Source: Lutimaribacter salitolerans
Lineage (GTDB): Bacteria; Pseudomonadota; Alphaproteobacteria; Rhodobacterales; Rhodobacteraceae
DNA length: 64,000 nt
NCBI RefSeq assembly: GCF_042677865.1
Contig: NZ_JBHUDD010000159.1
Coordinates: 28,609-92,608 of the forward strand
Direction: 5' to 3'
The notes beneath the pieces are model-generated. The model had not been told where the DNA came from and ran no database searches. It was given only the letters and a program-made list of their open reading frames with translations. Position 1 is the stretch's first letter; each line of letters starts with the position of its first letter. A program made the position numbers and the translations under genes. This document shows positions 35,272-44,459 of the stretch, piece by piece.

Positions 35272-36422
35272 GGCTCGCGCTCCTGCTCCGGGCCGTCCGG
35301 CTGACCGGCCAGCGACTCGGCCTCGGCATGACCGGCCTGCGTCAGTTCCCAATGCGGGGTGGTTTCGGGGGGGTGGGTGACCGACCGGATCAGGCCGCGC
35401 CGTTCCAGCGAGGCGATGCGCGTGCCCGGCGGGGCGGCCCCGAGCGCGGTTTGCAGCATGCCGCGCTCGGCCGGGTAGCCGGCGTCGTCATGCGCCTGCG
35501 CAAAGCCCCGAAGGGTCGCAAGCACACGCCCGTCGCTGATCCGCGCACGGGCCTGCCGGGCGGCAAGGGCCTGCCACACCAGCCCGCGACCGGGGGCGAT
35601 CAACAGTGACACCAGCACCGCGCCGGTCGCGATCAGCACGACCACCGGGCCGGTCGCAAGGCCGCGTGTGGTTGCGCTGACCAGCGCGCCCCCTGCCCCC
35701 GAGGCCGCGCCGATGGTTGCGGACAAAAGCACCATCGGCCCCAGCGCGTTGGTCCATTGCCGCGCCGCCGCCGCCGGCGCAATCAGCAGCGCGACCATCA
35801 GCACCACACCGACCAGTTGCAGCCCGGCGACGATTGCCAGCGCGACCATCACGGTCAGCCCCGCCTCGAGCAGGGTCACCGGAAAGCCCTGTGCGCGGGC
35901 GAAATCGGCGTCAAAGCTGACCAGCTTGAACTCTTTCCAGAAGGCCAGCACCAGCGCCAGCGCGCCCAGCCCGATGCCGCCCATGATCCACAGATCGCTG
36001 CGCAGGATCGCCGCTGCCTGCCCGAACAGAAATGTCATCAACCCAAGGTTCCCGGCCCCGCCCTGCGTCTGGATGACCGTCAGCAGGACGATGCCCACGG
36101 CAAAGAACACGCTGAGCACGATCCCCAGCGCCGCGTCTGTCTTGAGCGTGGTGCGCCGGACGATCAGCATCATCACCAGCGCGGCCAGCGCCCCGGTGGC
36201 AAAGGCCCCCAGCATCACGCTGCCCAGATCACGCCCGCCCGCGATCAGGAACCCAAGACACACACCCGGCAGCGCCGCATGGCTGAGCGCGTCGCCCAGC
36301 AGGCTTTGGCGGCGCAGCACGGCAAAGGCCCCCAGCATGCCGGAGATCGCGCCCAGCATCGCCGCCCCCGTCAGGACCGTCACGACGATCCCGCTGGAGA
36401 GCAGGTCGGCCAGCGCGCTCAT
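35268..36422 (-). CDS. Mn/Fe-type ABC transporter permease with C-terminal winged-helix-like tail (first permease)
   Basis: This 384-residue ABC-3 permease has about eight spans (GAFAVLRRQSLLGDALSHAA near 32, VGVVLMVALLIAPAAAARQW near 200). The cytoplasmic tail, about 290-384, has a helix-rich part and then SLERRGLIRSVTHPPE and HWELTQAGHAEAESL, which reads like a DtxR/MarR-style wing. It is coupled by ATGA to the ATPase gene upstream and the second permease gene downstream. Confidence 0.88.
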   Translation of the reverse strand: MSALADLLSSGIVVTVLTGAAMLGAISGMLGAFAVLRRQSLLGDALSHAALPGVCLGFLIAGGRDLGSVMLGAFATGALAALVMMLIVRRTTLKTDAALGIVLSVFFAVGIVLLTVIQTQGGAGNLGLMTFLFGQAAAILRSDLWIMGGIGLGALALVLAFWKEFKLVSFDADFARAQGFPVTLLEAGLTVMVALAIVAGLQLVGVVLMVALLIAPAAAARQWTNALGPMVLLSATIGAASGAGGALVSATTRGLATGPVVVLIATGAVLVSLLIAPGRGLVWQALAARQARARISDGRVLATLRGFAQAHDDAGYPAERGMLQTALGAAPPGTRIASLERRGLIRSVTHPPETTPHWELTQAGHAEAESLAGQPDGPEQEREP

Positions 36423-37192
36423 GGTGCGGCTTCCTCGGCCGGGACCGCGATCATGGCAAGGTGCCTGCCATAGGCGGCGCGCAGGTTTTCGGCCGTGTAG
36501 GTGTCGCGTACGGGCCCCTGGGCGATGATGCGCACGTTCAGCATGACCAGCCAGTCGAAGTAGCTTTGCACCGTGGTCAGGTCGTGGTGCACCACGATCA
36601 CGGTTTTGCCCTGATCGCGCAGCTTCTTGAGCAGGGCGATGATCACCGCCTCGGTGCTGGCATCGACCCCGGCCATGGGTTCGTCGAGGATCAGGATGGG
36701 CGCGTCCTGCACCAGCGCGCGCGCGATGAACACGCGCTGCTGCTGGCCGCCCGACAACTGGCTGATCTGGCGGTCGGCATAGTCCTGCATGCCCACCTCG
36801 GCCAGCGCCGCCACGGCCTTTGCGTGCTCGGCCTTGCCGGGGCGGCGCAGCCAGCCGACGCGCCGGTACAGTCCCATTTCCACCACATCGCGGGCCGTGG
36901 TAGGGAAATCCCAGTCCACGCTGTGGCGCTGGGGCACATAGCCGATCTCCCCGCGCATCCGCGCGACCGGCTTGCCCAGAAACCGGACATGCCCGGCGAC
37001 GGGCCGCACCAGCCCCAGCGCGGCCTTGATCAGCGTCGATTTCCCTGCCCCGTTCGGCCCCACGATGGCGCACATCACGCCGGGCGGGATGTCCATGTCG
37101 ATATCCCACAGCGCGGGCGTGGCCCCGTAGGTGACGGTCAGGTCTTCGACATGCAGCGCCTGTTCGGGCTCGTGCAGGGTGTCGTCACGCAT
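36419..37192 (-). CDS. Mn/Fe-type ABC transporter ATP-binding protein
   Basis: This 257-residue ATPase has Walker A GPNGAGKST (about 42-50), signature LSGGQQQRVFIARAL (about 146-160) and Walker B ILILDEPMAGVD. It is close to the SitB/MntB/TroB group (IGYVPQRHSVDWDFPTTARDV is typical). It lies 100 bases after the binding-protein gene; that gap holds the small hairpin GACAGG/CCTGTC (37269-37286). Confidence 0.92.
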   Translation of the reverse strand: MRDDTLHEPEQALHVEDLTVTYGATPALWDIDMDIPPGVMCAIVGPNGAGKSTLIKAALGLVRPVAGHVRFLGKPVARMRGEIGYVPQRHSVDWDFPTTARDVVEMGLYRRVGWLRRPGKAEHAKAVAALAEVGMQDYADRQISQLSGGQQQRVFIARALVQDAPILILDEPMAGVDASTEAVIIALLKKLRDQGKTVIVVHHDLTTVQSYFDWLVMLNVRIIAQGPVRDTYTAENLRAAYGRHLAMIAVPAEEAAP

Positions 37193-37292
37193 GGGTCATG
37201 TCTCCATCAAGGGCCGTGCGCCCGGACGGTACGGGCACCGCGGGCTGTCCGAAAGGCGTGTCAGGCCAGACAGGTCATTTCCTGTCCCACGC

Positions 37293-38252
37293 TCAGTCAG
37301 CCAGAGCCTCGGGCCAGTCGGGCAGAGTGCCGCCAAGCGCCCGGGTGATCGTGACCGTGTTGGCGCGCATCATACCGATATAGGTGCCCTCGGGTGTGCC
37401 GTCATCTCCCATCGCGTCCGAGAACAGCTCGCCGCCGACCACGACCTCGTGGCCCTGATTGCGGACCTCGGCCACCAGCGCCTCGATGGTGCGCGGGTTG
37501 ACCGTGCTTTCGACAAAGACCGCGGGCACCCTGCTGTCAACCACGAAGGCCGCGACCTTGCGGATATCGCCGATGCTGGCCTCGGATTCGGTGCTGATGC
37601 CCTCGATCGCTTCGGATGCTTCGATGCCATAGGCGGCAGAGTAGTATTCGAACGCGTCATGGGCGGTGACCAGCAGGCGCTGCCCTTCGGGGATGGACGC
37701 GATGGCCTGACCGATCCAGCCATGCAGCGCATTCAGCCGGGCCGTGTAGTTTTCGACATTCGCGGCCATGTCCCCGGCGCAATCGGGGCGCTGTTCGGCG
37801 ATGGCATCCGCGATCACCGGGGCGATGCGCGCCCAGCGGCTGACATCCATCCACAGGTGCGGGTCGATCTGCCCGGCCTCTTGCTGATCGTCGATCAGGG
37901 CGTCCGTATCGAATGTGGCCCGCGCCAGCCCGATCGTAGGCGTGCGGTCGGAAAAGCCGGCAAGCACCTCGGCCAGACGCGCCTCGAGAGCGGGGTCGAC
38001 GTAGAAGATCAGATCGGCGCTGGCGAGCTTGGTCACGTCAGACGCGGTCGGGCGATACAGGTGCGGGTCGCTGCCCGCCCCCAGCAGCGATGTCACCTCG
38101 GCGCAGTCGCCCGCCACGTTGGCGGCAACGTCCGAGATCATCGCAACCGTTGTCAGCACGTTCAGCGGCCTGTCCTGTGCAAGGGTCGGCGTGGCCAGGG
38201 TGATGGCCGCGGCGGCCGCCAGAAGCGGTGCGGTCAGTCGGGCAGTCGTCAT
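37293..38252 (-). CDS. Mn/Fe-type ABC transporter substrate-binding protein (cluster A-I)
   Basis: This 319-residue periplasmic metal receptor has a signal peptide (MTTARLTAPLLAAAAAITLA, cut after LAQ). The ligand set can be read as His (SDPHLYRP), His (IDPHLWMDV), Glu (VFVESTVNPR) and Asp (GGELFSDAMG). His-His-Glu-Asp is the manganese/iron type, whereas zinc receptors use a third His and a His-rich loop, which is absent here. GGAGCAACCCG precedes the start. A Fur/Mur-like box lies 43-63 bases upstream. Confidence 0.92.
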   Translation of the reverse strand: MTTARLTAPLLAAAAAITLATPTLAQDRPLNVLTTVAMISDVAANVAGDCAEVTSLLGAGSDPHLYRPTASDVTKLASADLIFYVDPALEARLAEVLAGFSDRTPTIGLARATFDTDALIDDQQEAGQIDPHLWMDVSRWARIAPVIADAIAEQRPDCAGDMAANVENYTARLNALHGWIGQAIASIPEGQRLLVTAHDAFEYYSAAYGIEASEAIEGISTESEASIGDIRKVAAFVVDSRVPAVFVESTVNPRTIEALVAEVRNQGHEVVVGGELFSDAMGDDGTPEGTYIGMMRANTVTITRALGGTLPDWPEALAD

Positions 38253-38294
38253 CGGGTTGCTCCATGATTCGGTATGCATCTGGTGATAGACCTA

Positions 38295-38315
38295 TGCGAA
38301 TGATAATCGTTTGCA
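38295..38315. promoter_or_regulatory. Fur/Mur-type metal box
   Basis: Halves TGCGAATGAT and TCGTTTGCA flank a central AA. The 21-base site matches its own reverse complement at 16 positions and contains GAATGATAATCGTTTGC, close to the classic Fur core TGATAATCATT. In alphaproteobacteria the Fur homologue Mur binds such sites before sit/mnt genes to shut off manganese uptake when metal is plentiful. Confidence 0.7.
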
Positions 38316-38488
38316 ACAATAAACTGCATTGCAATGGGTGTGGCTCTTCGAACCAGGGACGTGGTGCTGCGGGGCCTGGTCGCCAAGTGGCTCGCCTATT
38401 GGCCGCGTGCCACCTGTCGACGACCCGATGACGACAGGCACGGGCCTGGCCTTTGCCAGGTGTCGCCCATGTCGTCGTGTCTGCGAAA

Positions 38489-38547
38489 CACGGGCACCGG
38501 AGGTGCCCGTGGCATCAGTTCGCAAACGCAGTCCCGGTCACTGCGTT
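38489..38547 (-). terminator. Two stem-loops ending the TAXI-TRAP operon
   Basis: AACGCAGT/ACTGCGTT with a 7-base loop (38525-38547) is followed on the minus strand by TGCGAA. A 10-base-pair stem, CACGGGCACC/GGTGCCCGTG, with a 3-base loop (38489-38511) is followed by TTTCGC. Both lie within 75 bases of the TRAP permease stop. Confidence 0.5.
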
Positions 38548-38563
38548 CCGCGGCATCCGGCCA

Positions 38564-40573
38564 TCAGGGGTGCTGGCGCTGGCTCGCTTGACCCGACTGC
38601 CGGGGGGCCTCTGCGTCGCGACGGGCCTGCAGCCAGTTGAACCCAAGCAGAGCCACGATCAGCACCGCGCCGACGATTTCCACCCCGATGTCCGGCCAGA
38701 ACAGAGCGACGACGCCCGGCAGCAGCAGCACCCGCATCCAGATCTGCATCGGCCGCCACAGGAATCCTTCGAGCACGGCGGCAAAGGCGACAAGGCCAAG
38801 TATGGCGATCGCCCCGCTCCACAGCACCAGCGGCAGCGGGCCGCCTAGGATGATCTCTTCGTTGAACACCATGAACAGCGGGATGAGATACAGGCCCTTG
38901 GCGTATTTCCACGCCTGAACGCTGGTTTCCATCGGTTTCGACCCGGCAATGGCGGCCCCGGCGAAACCCGCCAGCGCCACGGGGGGTGTCACGTTGCTGT
39001 CCTGCGAGTACCAGAACACCACCAGATGCGCGATCAGGATCGGCACGCCGAACTCCTCGGTCAGGGCGGGACCGACAAGGATGATCAGCACGATATAGGC
39101 CGCCGTGACTGGCAACCCCATGCCGAGGATCAGGCTGGCGATCACCACCAGAAGCAGGGCGAGGATAAGATTGCCACCCGAGAAGGCGATCATCATGGCC
39201 GAGAACTTGAGGCCAAGGCCGGTCAGGCCGACGATGCCCACGATGATGCCCGCCACGGCGCAGGCCATCGACACCGCCACCGCGTTGCGCGCGCCCAGCT
39301 CCAGCGCGTCCAGGGTCATTTCAATCCCGCGACGGCACAGCGCGACAAAGCCCGCAACCGTCGGCTTGGTGCCCGCGAATGTCCACAACGCCTTTGCGGC
39401 GGCTGCCGCCATGATGCACAGGATCGCGTAGAAGCCTACGCGCATCGGCGAATAACCCGCCACCAGAAGGGCGATCAGCGCCACCAGCGGCACAAGGAAG
39501 TGCCAGCCCTCGGCCAGGACCGTGCGCACGCGCGGCAGCTCGTCGCTGCCCAGCCCGGTCATGCCCTGTTTCACCGCGGCGATATGCACCAGCAGGTAGA
39601 CCACACCGAAATACAGCACCGCCGGAAAGATCGAGACAAGCACGATGTCCACATAGGGCATGCGGGTGAACTCGCTCATCAGAAAGGCGCCCGCGCCCAT
39701 CAGCGGCGGCATGATCTGCCCCCCGGTGGAGGCGGCGGCCTCGATCCCGCCGGCCTGCGCGGGCCGATAGCCCAGCCGCTTCATCAGCGGGATGGTAAAG
39801 GCACCGGTGGTCACCACGTTGGCGATGGCGGAGCCCGAGATCGACCCCATGCCGGCGGATGCGATCACCGCCGCCTTGGCCGGGCCACCGCGCTGCCGAC
39901 CCGTGGCGGCATAGGCCAGGTCGATGAAGAACTTGCCCGCGCCGGTGGCCTCGAGAAAGGCACCGAACAGCACGAAGATGAACACAAAGGTCGCGGCGAC
40001 GCCCAGCGGGATGCCATAGATGCCTTCGGCGCCCAGTGTCATCTGGCTGGCGACGCGCTCCAGCGAATAGCCGCGATGGTTCAGGATGCCGGGCATCCAG
40101 TCGGTCAGAAAGGGCAGTTCCCCGCGATTGCCGGCAAAGGCATAGGCCAGAAAGGCGATGCCGATGATCGTCATGCCAAGGCCCACGGCCCGGCGCGCGC
40201 CTTCGAGTACCACGAGGATCGTCATGATCCCCATCCACACGTCGATGTCGCGCGGAAAGATCTGGTTGGCGATGATGTCGATGTTCAGCGGCACCCAGGC
40301 CCCCGCCGCGATCCCGCACAGGATCAGCGACCCGTCGATGATCCAGCCCAGCACGCCGCGCGGGCGGTGACGACCAAAGACCGGATAGATCAGGAAACAC
40401 AGCACCAGCACGAAACCGAGGTGAATGGGGCGCTGAAAGAACAGGCCAAGGGGCTGCACGCCCGCCGCATACAGCTGGAACAGCGACAGCGCGATTCCGA
40501 TGACAGTGATGGCGCGCAACACGATCCGCGGCGAAGGCGGCTCGCTGAGGGGAATTTGGGTGTCCGTGACCAT
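38564..40573 (-). CDS. TAXI-type TRAP transporter fused permease (DctQM fusion)
   Basis: This 669-residue membrane protein joins the small and large TRAP permease subunits. About five N-terminal spans (20-150) are followed by a DctM-like part with about 14 spans. The blocks SAGMGSISGSAIANVVTTGA (near 238) and ASTGGQIMPPLMGAGAFLMS (near 286) are typical of the TRAP 4TM/12TM family that works with TAXI receptors. The start shares one base with the DUF1850 stop (TGATG). The substrate is unknown; relatives take up glutamate-like or other organic acids. Confidence 0.92.
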   Translation of the reverse strand: MVTDTQIPLSEPPSPRIVLRAITVIGIALSLFQLYAAGVQPLGLFFQRPIHLGFVLVLCFLIYPVFGRHRPRGVLGWIIDGSLILCGIAAGAWVPLNIDIIANQIFPRDIDVWMGIMTILVVLEGARRAVGLGMTIIGIAFLAYAFAGNRGELPFLTDWMPGILNHRGYSLERVASQMTLGAEGIYGIPLGVAATFVFIFVLFGAFLEATGAGKFFIDLAYAATGRQRGGPAKAAVIASAGMGSISGSAIANVVTTGAFTIPLMKRLGYRPAQAGGIEAAASTGGQIMPPLMGAGAFLMSEFTRMPYVDIVLVSIFPAVLYFGVVYLLVHIAAVKQGMTGLGSDELPRVRTVLAEGWHFLVPLVALIALLVAGYSPMRVGFYAILCIMAAAAAKALWTFAGTKPTVAGFVALCRRGIEMTLDALELGARNAVAVSMACAVAGIIVGIVGLTGLGLKFSAMMIAFSGGNLILALLLVVIASLILGMGLPVTAAYIVLIILVGPALTEEFGVPILIAHLVVFWYSQDSNVTPPVALAGFAGAAIAGSKPMETSVQAWKYAKGLYLIPLFMVFNEEIILGGPLPLVLWSGAIAILGLVAFAAVLEGFLWRPMQIWMRVLLLPGVVALFWPDIGVEIVGAVLIVALLGFNWLQARRDAEAPRQSGQASQRQHP

Positions 40574-41064
40574 CAGTCCTCATTCCTTGTCAATGTGATC
40601 CGCACCCGTTCGCGGGGTGCCACCGCCGAGAGGGACACGACCCTGTCCCCGACCTGCAACCGATGATCGACCGGCCCGGCGCCGGGCCGCAGGACATAGG
40701 CATTGCCGGGCACCGGTTCGTCGATATCCAGGATGAAGTATCCGCCATTGCCGTCCGACACCTGCCGCCCGCGACCGGGAATGTGATCAAGCCCCGCCGC
40801 AAAATCGGGCAGGCGCGATTGCACCAGCACCATACGCCCGCCGCGGTTCTCGTAGCAGTCCGACACCTCGAATCCCTTTACGGAATGATGCCAGAGCACG
40901 CACCAACCCGTTGCTTCGGGGACGTCAAAGCGCGCAATCTCGGTTCCGTTCTCTCGCGTGGCGACCAGTGCACCGGCAGAGGTCGTGTCTGCGGGCGCAT
41001 CGGCAGATGCCATAGTCGCAACAAAGAGGAGGAGGGCCGCAAGCCCCCCTCCAGACGTGGTCAT
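40573..41064 (-). CDS. DUF1850 protein of a TAXI-TRAP system
   Basis: This 163-residue exported protein has an N-terminal hydrophobic signal and the DUF1850 pattern (WHHSVKGFEVSDCYE near 60, then VLVQSRLPDFAAGL). DUF1850 genes lie almost always between a TAXI receptor gene and a fused TRAP permease gene, as here. Their role is unknown; a periplasmic accessory is likely. ATG at 41064 gives TGATG overlap with the upstream stop; a GTG one codon earlier would give GTGA overlap. Confidence 0.85.
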   Translation of the reverse strand: MTTSGGGLAALLLFVATMASADAPADTTSAGALVATRENGTEIARFDVPEATGWCVLWHHSVKGFEVSDCYENRGGRMVLVQSRLPDFAAGLDHIPGRGRQVSDGNGGYFILDIDEPVPGNAYVLRPGAGPVDHRLQVGDRVVSLSAVAPRERVRITLTRNED

Positions 41065-42050
41065 CACGGCCGCAGATTGTCCGGGATCGTCGCGCCCGCT
41101 TCTTCGTAATAGCGGATCGCACCGGGATGCAGCGGAACGGGTGTGGCCGACATGGTGAACTCGACCGTTGTCTCGTTCGCCGCGGGATGCACGGCCTGCA
41201 GGTCCGAGATGTTCTCGAACATCGCCTTGGTGATCGCATAGGCCACGTCATCCGACATCTCGGAAGAGACGGTCAGCACGTTGGGAATACCCAGCACTGT
41301 CACGTCCTCGTCCACGCCGGTGTAGCTGCCGCCGGGCAGCGTGGTCATCGCAAAGGTGCTGTCGGCCTCCATTGCGGCGGCCAGTTCTTCCTCTGACAGG
41401 GCGATGATGACAATGTCCTGCGTCGTCGACAGGTTCAGGATCGACGAGGTGGGCGCGCCAACCGACCAGAAACCCACGTCGATGTCGCCGTTGGACAGCG
41501 CATCGGCGGTTTCGTTGAAGTTCAGACGCTGTTCGTCGATCTCGTCATAGGTGATGCCGTTGGCTTCGAGGATGGCCGCGGTGTTGACCTCGGTGCCCGA
41601 GCCGGGGGCGCCGATCGACACGCGCTTGCCGCGCAGATCCGAAAGCGAGGTGATGCCGCTGCTTTCCAGCGCAACGATATGCACCATGTTGGCATAAAGC
41701 GATGCCAGCCCGCGCACCATCGGCAGTTGCTGGCCCTCGAACCGGCCCGTGCCCTCGTAGGCCTGCGCCACCGTGTCCGCCAGCGCGATGGCAAGGTCTG
41801 CGTCACCCGTGGCGATCAGGCCCATGTTCTCGACCGATGCGCCAGTGACCTCGGCGGTGGCGGAAAACCCGTCGACATTGCCGTTGATGATCTCGGCCAG
41901 GCCACCACCCATCGGATAGTAGACACCCCCGGTGCCGCCCGTGGCGATCGAGAGCTGTTGCTGTGCCAGCGCCGGTGCGCCCAAGCTCATCGCGATCAGC
42001 GCCGCTGATCCGATCAGGCCCCTTGGCCCGCGAAGTATATGATTCAGCAT
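41064..42050 (-). CDS. TAXI-family TRAP substrate-binding protein
   Basis: This 328-residue periplasmic receptor has a signal peptide (about 1-30, ending ALAQ). The TAXI opening follows, LSIATGGTGGVYYPMGGGLA, then NMVHIVALESSGITSLSDLRGKRVS-type blocks near 125. GGAGGACAAC precedes the start at 42050. It is the first gene of a three-gene TAXI-TRAP operon. The ligand cannot be inferred. Confidence 0.92.
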   Translation of the reverse strand: MLNHILRGPRGLIGSAALIAMSLGAPALAQQQLSIATGGTGGVYYPMGGGLAEIINGNVDGFSATAEVTGASVENMGLIATGDADLAIALADTVAQAYEGTGRFEGQQLPMVRGLASLYANMVHIVALESSGITSLSDLRGKRVSIGAPGSGTEVNTAAILEANGITYDEIDEQRLNFNETADALSNGDIDVGFWSVGAPTSSILNLSTTQDIVIIALSEEELAAAMEADSTFAMTTLPGGSYTGVDEDVTVLGIPNVLTVSSEMSDDVAYAITKAMFENISDLQAVHPAANETTVEFTMSATPVPLHPGAIRYYEEAGATIPDNLRP

Positions 42051-42262
42051 GTTGTCCTCCCATGACAGACATTTTGCCCTAAGGCGTCTCGCGTTTCCCG
42101 CGACATGTCCATCTTTAGGGAATTGAAACCAAGATTGGAAGATATCGCGCTGCTCCGGCGGAAACCCCGGCATCCTGGCAGGAAGGCGGGTGCCGTATGT
42201 CATCGACAGGCACGCGCGCGCCGCGACCGGCCCCCCTTGTCGGGCATGCCGGGCGCGGCCTG

Positions 42263-42688
42263 CTAGGCCCGCATGTGCCGCGCGCGGCTGCCACGTTCGA
42301 TGGCGGCTGCCGCAAGCCGGTCGATGTTCAGCTCGTACCGGATTTCCTCAAGCAGGCGCAGCTCGGTATCGTGCAGCTTGCCGTCGGCGGCGGCCACGTC
42401 GCAGGACAGGGCATAGGCCGTTTCAAACAGATGTTCGGGCAGGTTCTCGCGCACCAGACCGAACAGTGCGTCCAGCCCGTCTTCCTCGGTGAACAGGTCG
42501 AACACCATCTGGGCCATCACGTTCATGCGGTCGATGTCGTATTCGGCAAAGATCGGCAGGTGATTGACCGACGACTGGATCTTGACCAGTTCGGCGGTGC
42601 GCATCTGCTCGTCCGAGGCGGAGACCGCGATCATCACCGCCACAAGACAGTCCTGCGGTGAAAGCGGATGGGATATTGTTTCGTTCAT
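42263..42688 (-). CDS. TerB-like tellurite resistance family protein
   Basis: This 141-residue all-helical cytoplasmic protein starts MNETISHPLSPQDCLVAVM. It has acidic residues spaced as in TerB (MIAVSASDEQMRTAELVKI and CDVAAADGKLHDTELRLLEE, two similar halves). TerB-like proteins bind metal ions and occur in stress systems, but lone copies like this one have no known role. It is divergent from lysK, with 119 bases between the starts. No other ter genes are near. Confidence 0.82.
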   Translation of the reverse strand: MNETISHPLSPQDCLVAVMIAVSASDEQMRTAELVKIQSSVNHLPIFAEYDIDRMNVMAQMVFDLFTEEDGLDALFGLVRENLPEHLFETAYALSCDVAAADGKLHDTELRLLEEIRYELNIDRLAAAAIERGSRARHMRA

Positions 42689-42807
42689 CGCAGTGTTCCT
42701 GAAAAAGGCGGTGTTGCGGCGCAGAATATTGACTGTGCGCAGCCGCTTCAATAGGAAGCGGCGGTCTGCTGCGCATGGTGTGCCGCCGACGACTGGAGCC
42801 ATATCCC

Positions 42808-44403
42808 ATGACCAACCTGCGCGATGCCGCCCTGACGTCCAAAGCCTGGCCTTTCGAGGAAGCGCGCAAACTGGTCAAACGCTATGAAAAACAGCCCCCC
42901 GCCAAGGGGCATGTGCTGTTCGAGACCGGCTATGGCCCGTCCGGCCTGCCCCATATCGGCACTTTCGGCGAGGTGCTGCGCACAACGATGATCCGCCGTG
43001 CGTTCGAGCTGATCAGCGACATACCGACGCGGCTGATCTGCTTTTCCGACGATCTGGACGGGATGCGCAAGGTGCCCGACAATGTGCCCAGCCCCGAAAT
43101 GCTGCGCGAGCATCTGCAACGCCCGCTGACATCGGTGCCCGATCCGTTCGGAACGCACGACAGTTTCGGGCACCACAACAACGCGATGTTGCGCCGGTTT
43201 CTGGATACCTTCGGCTTTGAATACGAGTTCATCAGCGCGACCGAGTTCTACAACACCGGGCAGTTCGACGCCACGCTGCTGCGCGCCGCGGAACGCTATG
43301 ACGACCTGATGACGGTGATGCTGAAATCGCTGCGCGAGGAGCGTCAGCAGACCTATTCGATCTTCCTGCCGATCCACCCCGAAACCGGGCGGGTGCTGTA
43401 TGTGCCGATGAAGAACGTGGATGCGGTGAAGGGCGAGATCACCTTTGACGACGAAACGGGCCGCGAATGGACCCTGCCGGTGACCGGCGGCAACGTAAAG
43501 CTGCAATGGAAGCCCGATTTCGGCGCCCGCTGGGCCGCGCTGGACGTGGATTTCGAGATGTATGGCAAGGATCACAGCACCAACACCCCGATCTATGACC
43601 GCATCTGCGAAATCCTGGGCGGCCGCAAACCCGAGCATTTCACCTACGAGCTGTTCCTGGACGATCAGGGCCAGAAGATCAGCAAATCCAAGGGCAACGG
43701 CCTGACCATCGACGAATGGCTGAGCTATGCCAGCACGGAATCCCTGTCGTATTTCATGTATCAGAAGCCCAAGACCGCCAAGCGGATGCATTTCGACGTG
43801 ATCCCGCGCGCGGTGGACGAGTATCACCAGCAATTGCGCGCCTTTCCGGGGCAGGATGCGGGCCAGCAGGTCAACAATCCGGTCTGGCACATCCACCGCG
43901 GTCAGCCGCCCGCAAGCCGGATGGTGGTGCCGTTCTCGATGCTGCTGAACCTGGCCAGCGTGTCGGCGGCCGAGGACAAGGCGACACTGTGGGGGTTCAT
44001 CCAGCGCTATGCGCCCGAGGCAACGCCGCAGGCCAATCCCGATCTGGATCAGGCCGCAGGCTTTGCCGTGCGCTATTACAACGACTTCGTGAAGCCGTCC
44101 AAGACCTATCGCGCGCCCACCGAGCTGGAGCGCCAGGCGCTGACGGACCTGCGCGCGCATCTGGCCGCCTACGATGGCCCGGTCGAGGACGAGGCGCTGC
44201 AATCGGTGGTCTATGCCGTCGGGCGCGACCGGTTCGAGCCGCTGCGCGACTGGTTCACCGCGCTTTACGAGGTGCTGCTGGGCGCCAGTCAGGGGCCGCG
44301 GTTCGGCGGGTTCATCGCGCTTTACGGCGTAGAGGAAACCATTGCGCTGATCGATGCGGCACTTGCGGGCGATCTGGCTCGAAAGGACCAGCAGGCCGTC
44401 TGA
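42808..44403 (+). CDS. lysK: Lysyl-tRNA synthetase, class I
   Basis: This 531-residue enzyme charges tRNA-Lys. Class I marks are the HIGH-type motif (GPSGLPHIGTFGEVLRTTM, near 43-61) and the KMSKS-type motif (GQKISKSKG near 296). The class I form is found in archaea and in many alphaproteobacteria in place of the class II enzyme. The start MTNLRDAALTSK at 42808 has a weak GGAG 9 bases upstream. The gene is full length. Confidence 0.95.
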   Translation: MTNLRDAALTSKAWPFEEARKLVKRYEKQPPAKGHVLFETGYGPSGLPHIGTFGEVLRTTMIRRAFELISDIPTRLICFSDDLDGMRKVPDNVPSPEMLREHLQRPLTSVPDPFGTHDSFGHHNNAMLRRFLDTFGFEYEFISATEFYNTGQFDATLLRAAERYDDLMTVMLKSLREERQQTYSIFLPIHPETGRVLYVPMKNVDAVKGEITFDDETGREWTLPVTGGNVKLQWKPDFGARWAALDVDFEMYGKDHSTNTPIYDRICEILGGRKPEHFTYELFLDDQGQKISKSKGNGLTIDEWLSYASTESLSYFMYQKPKTAKRMHFDVIPRAVDEYHQQLRAFPGQDAGQQVNNPVWHIHRGQPPASRMVVPFSMLLNLASVSAAEDKATLWGFIQRYAPEATPQANPDLDQAAGFAVRYYNDFVKPSKTYRAPTELERQALTDLRAHLAAYDGPVEDEALQSVVYAVGRDRFEPLRDWFTALYEVLLGASQGPRFGGFIALYGVEETIALIDAALAGDLARKDQQAV

Positions 44404-44459
44404 TCGCGTTTTGACGTCGGGGCAAGCCGGTCTATCCTTCTGCGCAGGAGGATAGACCG

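Larger units (their letters stand above)
38253..38563. other. 311-base gap between two minus-strand operons
   Basis: No gene is supported here. The right part (38489-38547) has two stem-loops that end the TAXI-TRAP operon. The left part (38290-38340) is AT-rich and contains the metal-regulator box and probable promoter of the metal ABC operon, including TTGCAA repeats. The middle is featureless GC-rich sequence. Confidence 0.6.

Noticed and set aside
32845..35304. 819-codon plus-strand frame across the antiporter and metal permease
   Set aside because: It spans two well-supported minus-strand membrane protein genes and encodes a low-complexity, charged sequence.
38341..38480. Possible tRNA suggested by a TTCGAA stretch
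   Set aside because: No cloverleaf can be drawn: no acceptor stem or anticodon arm pairs around the T-loop-like bases.
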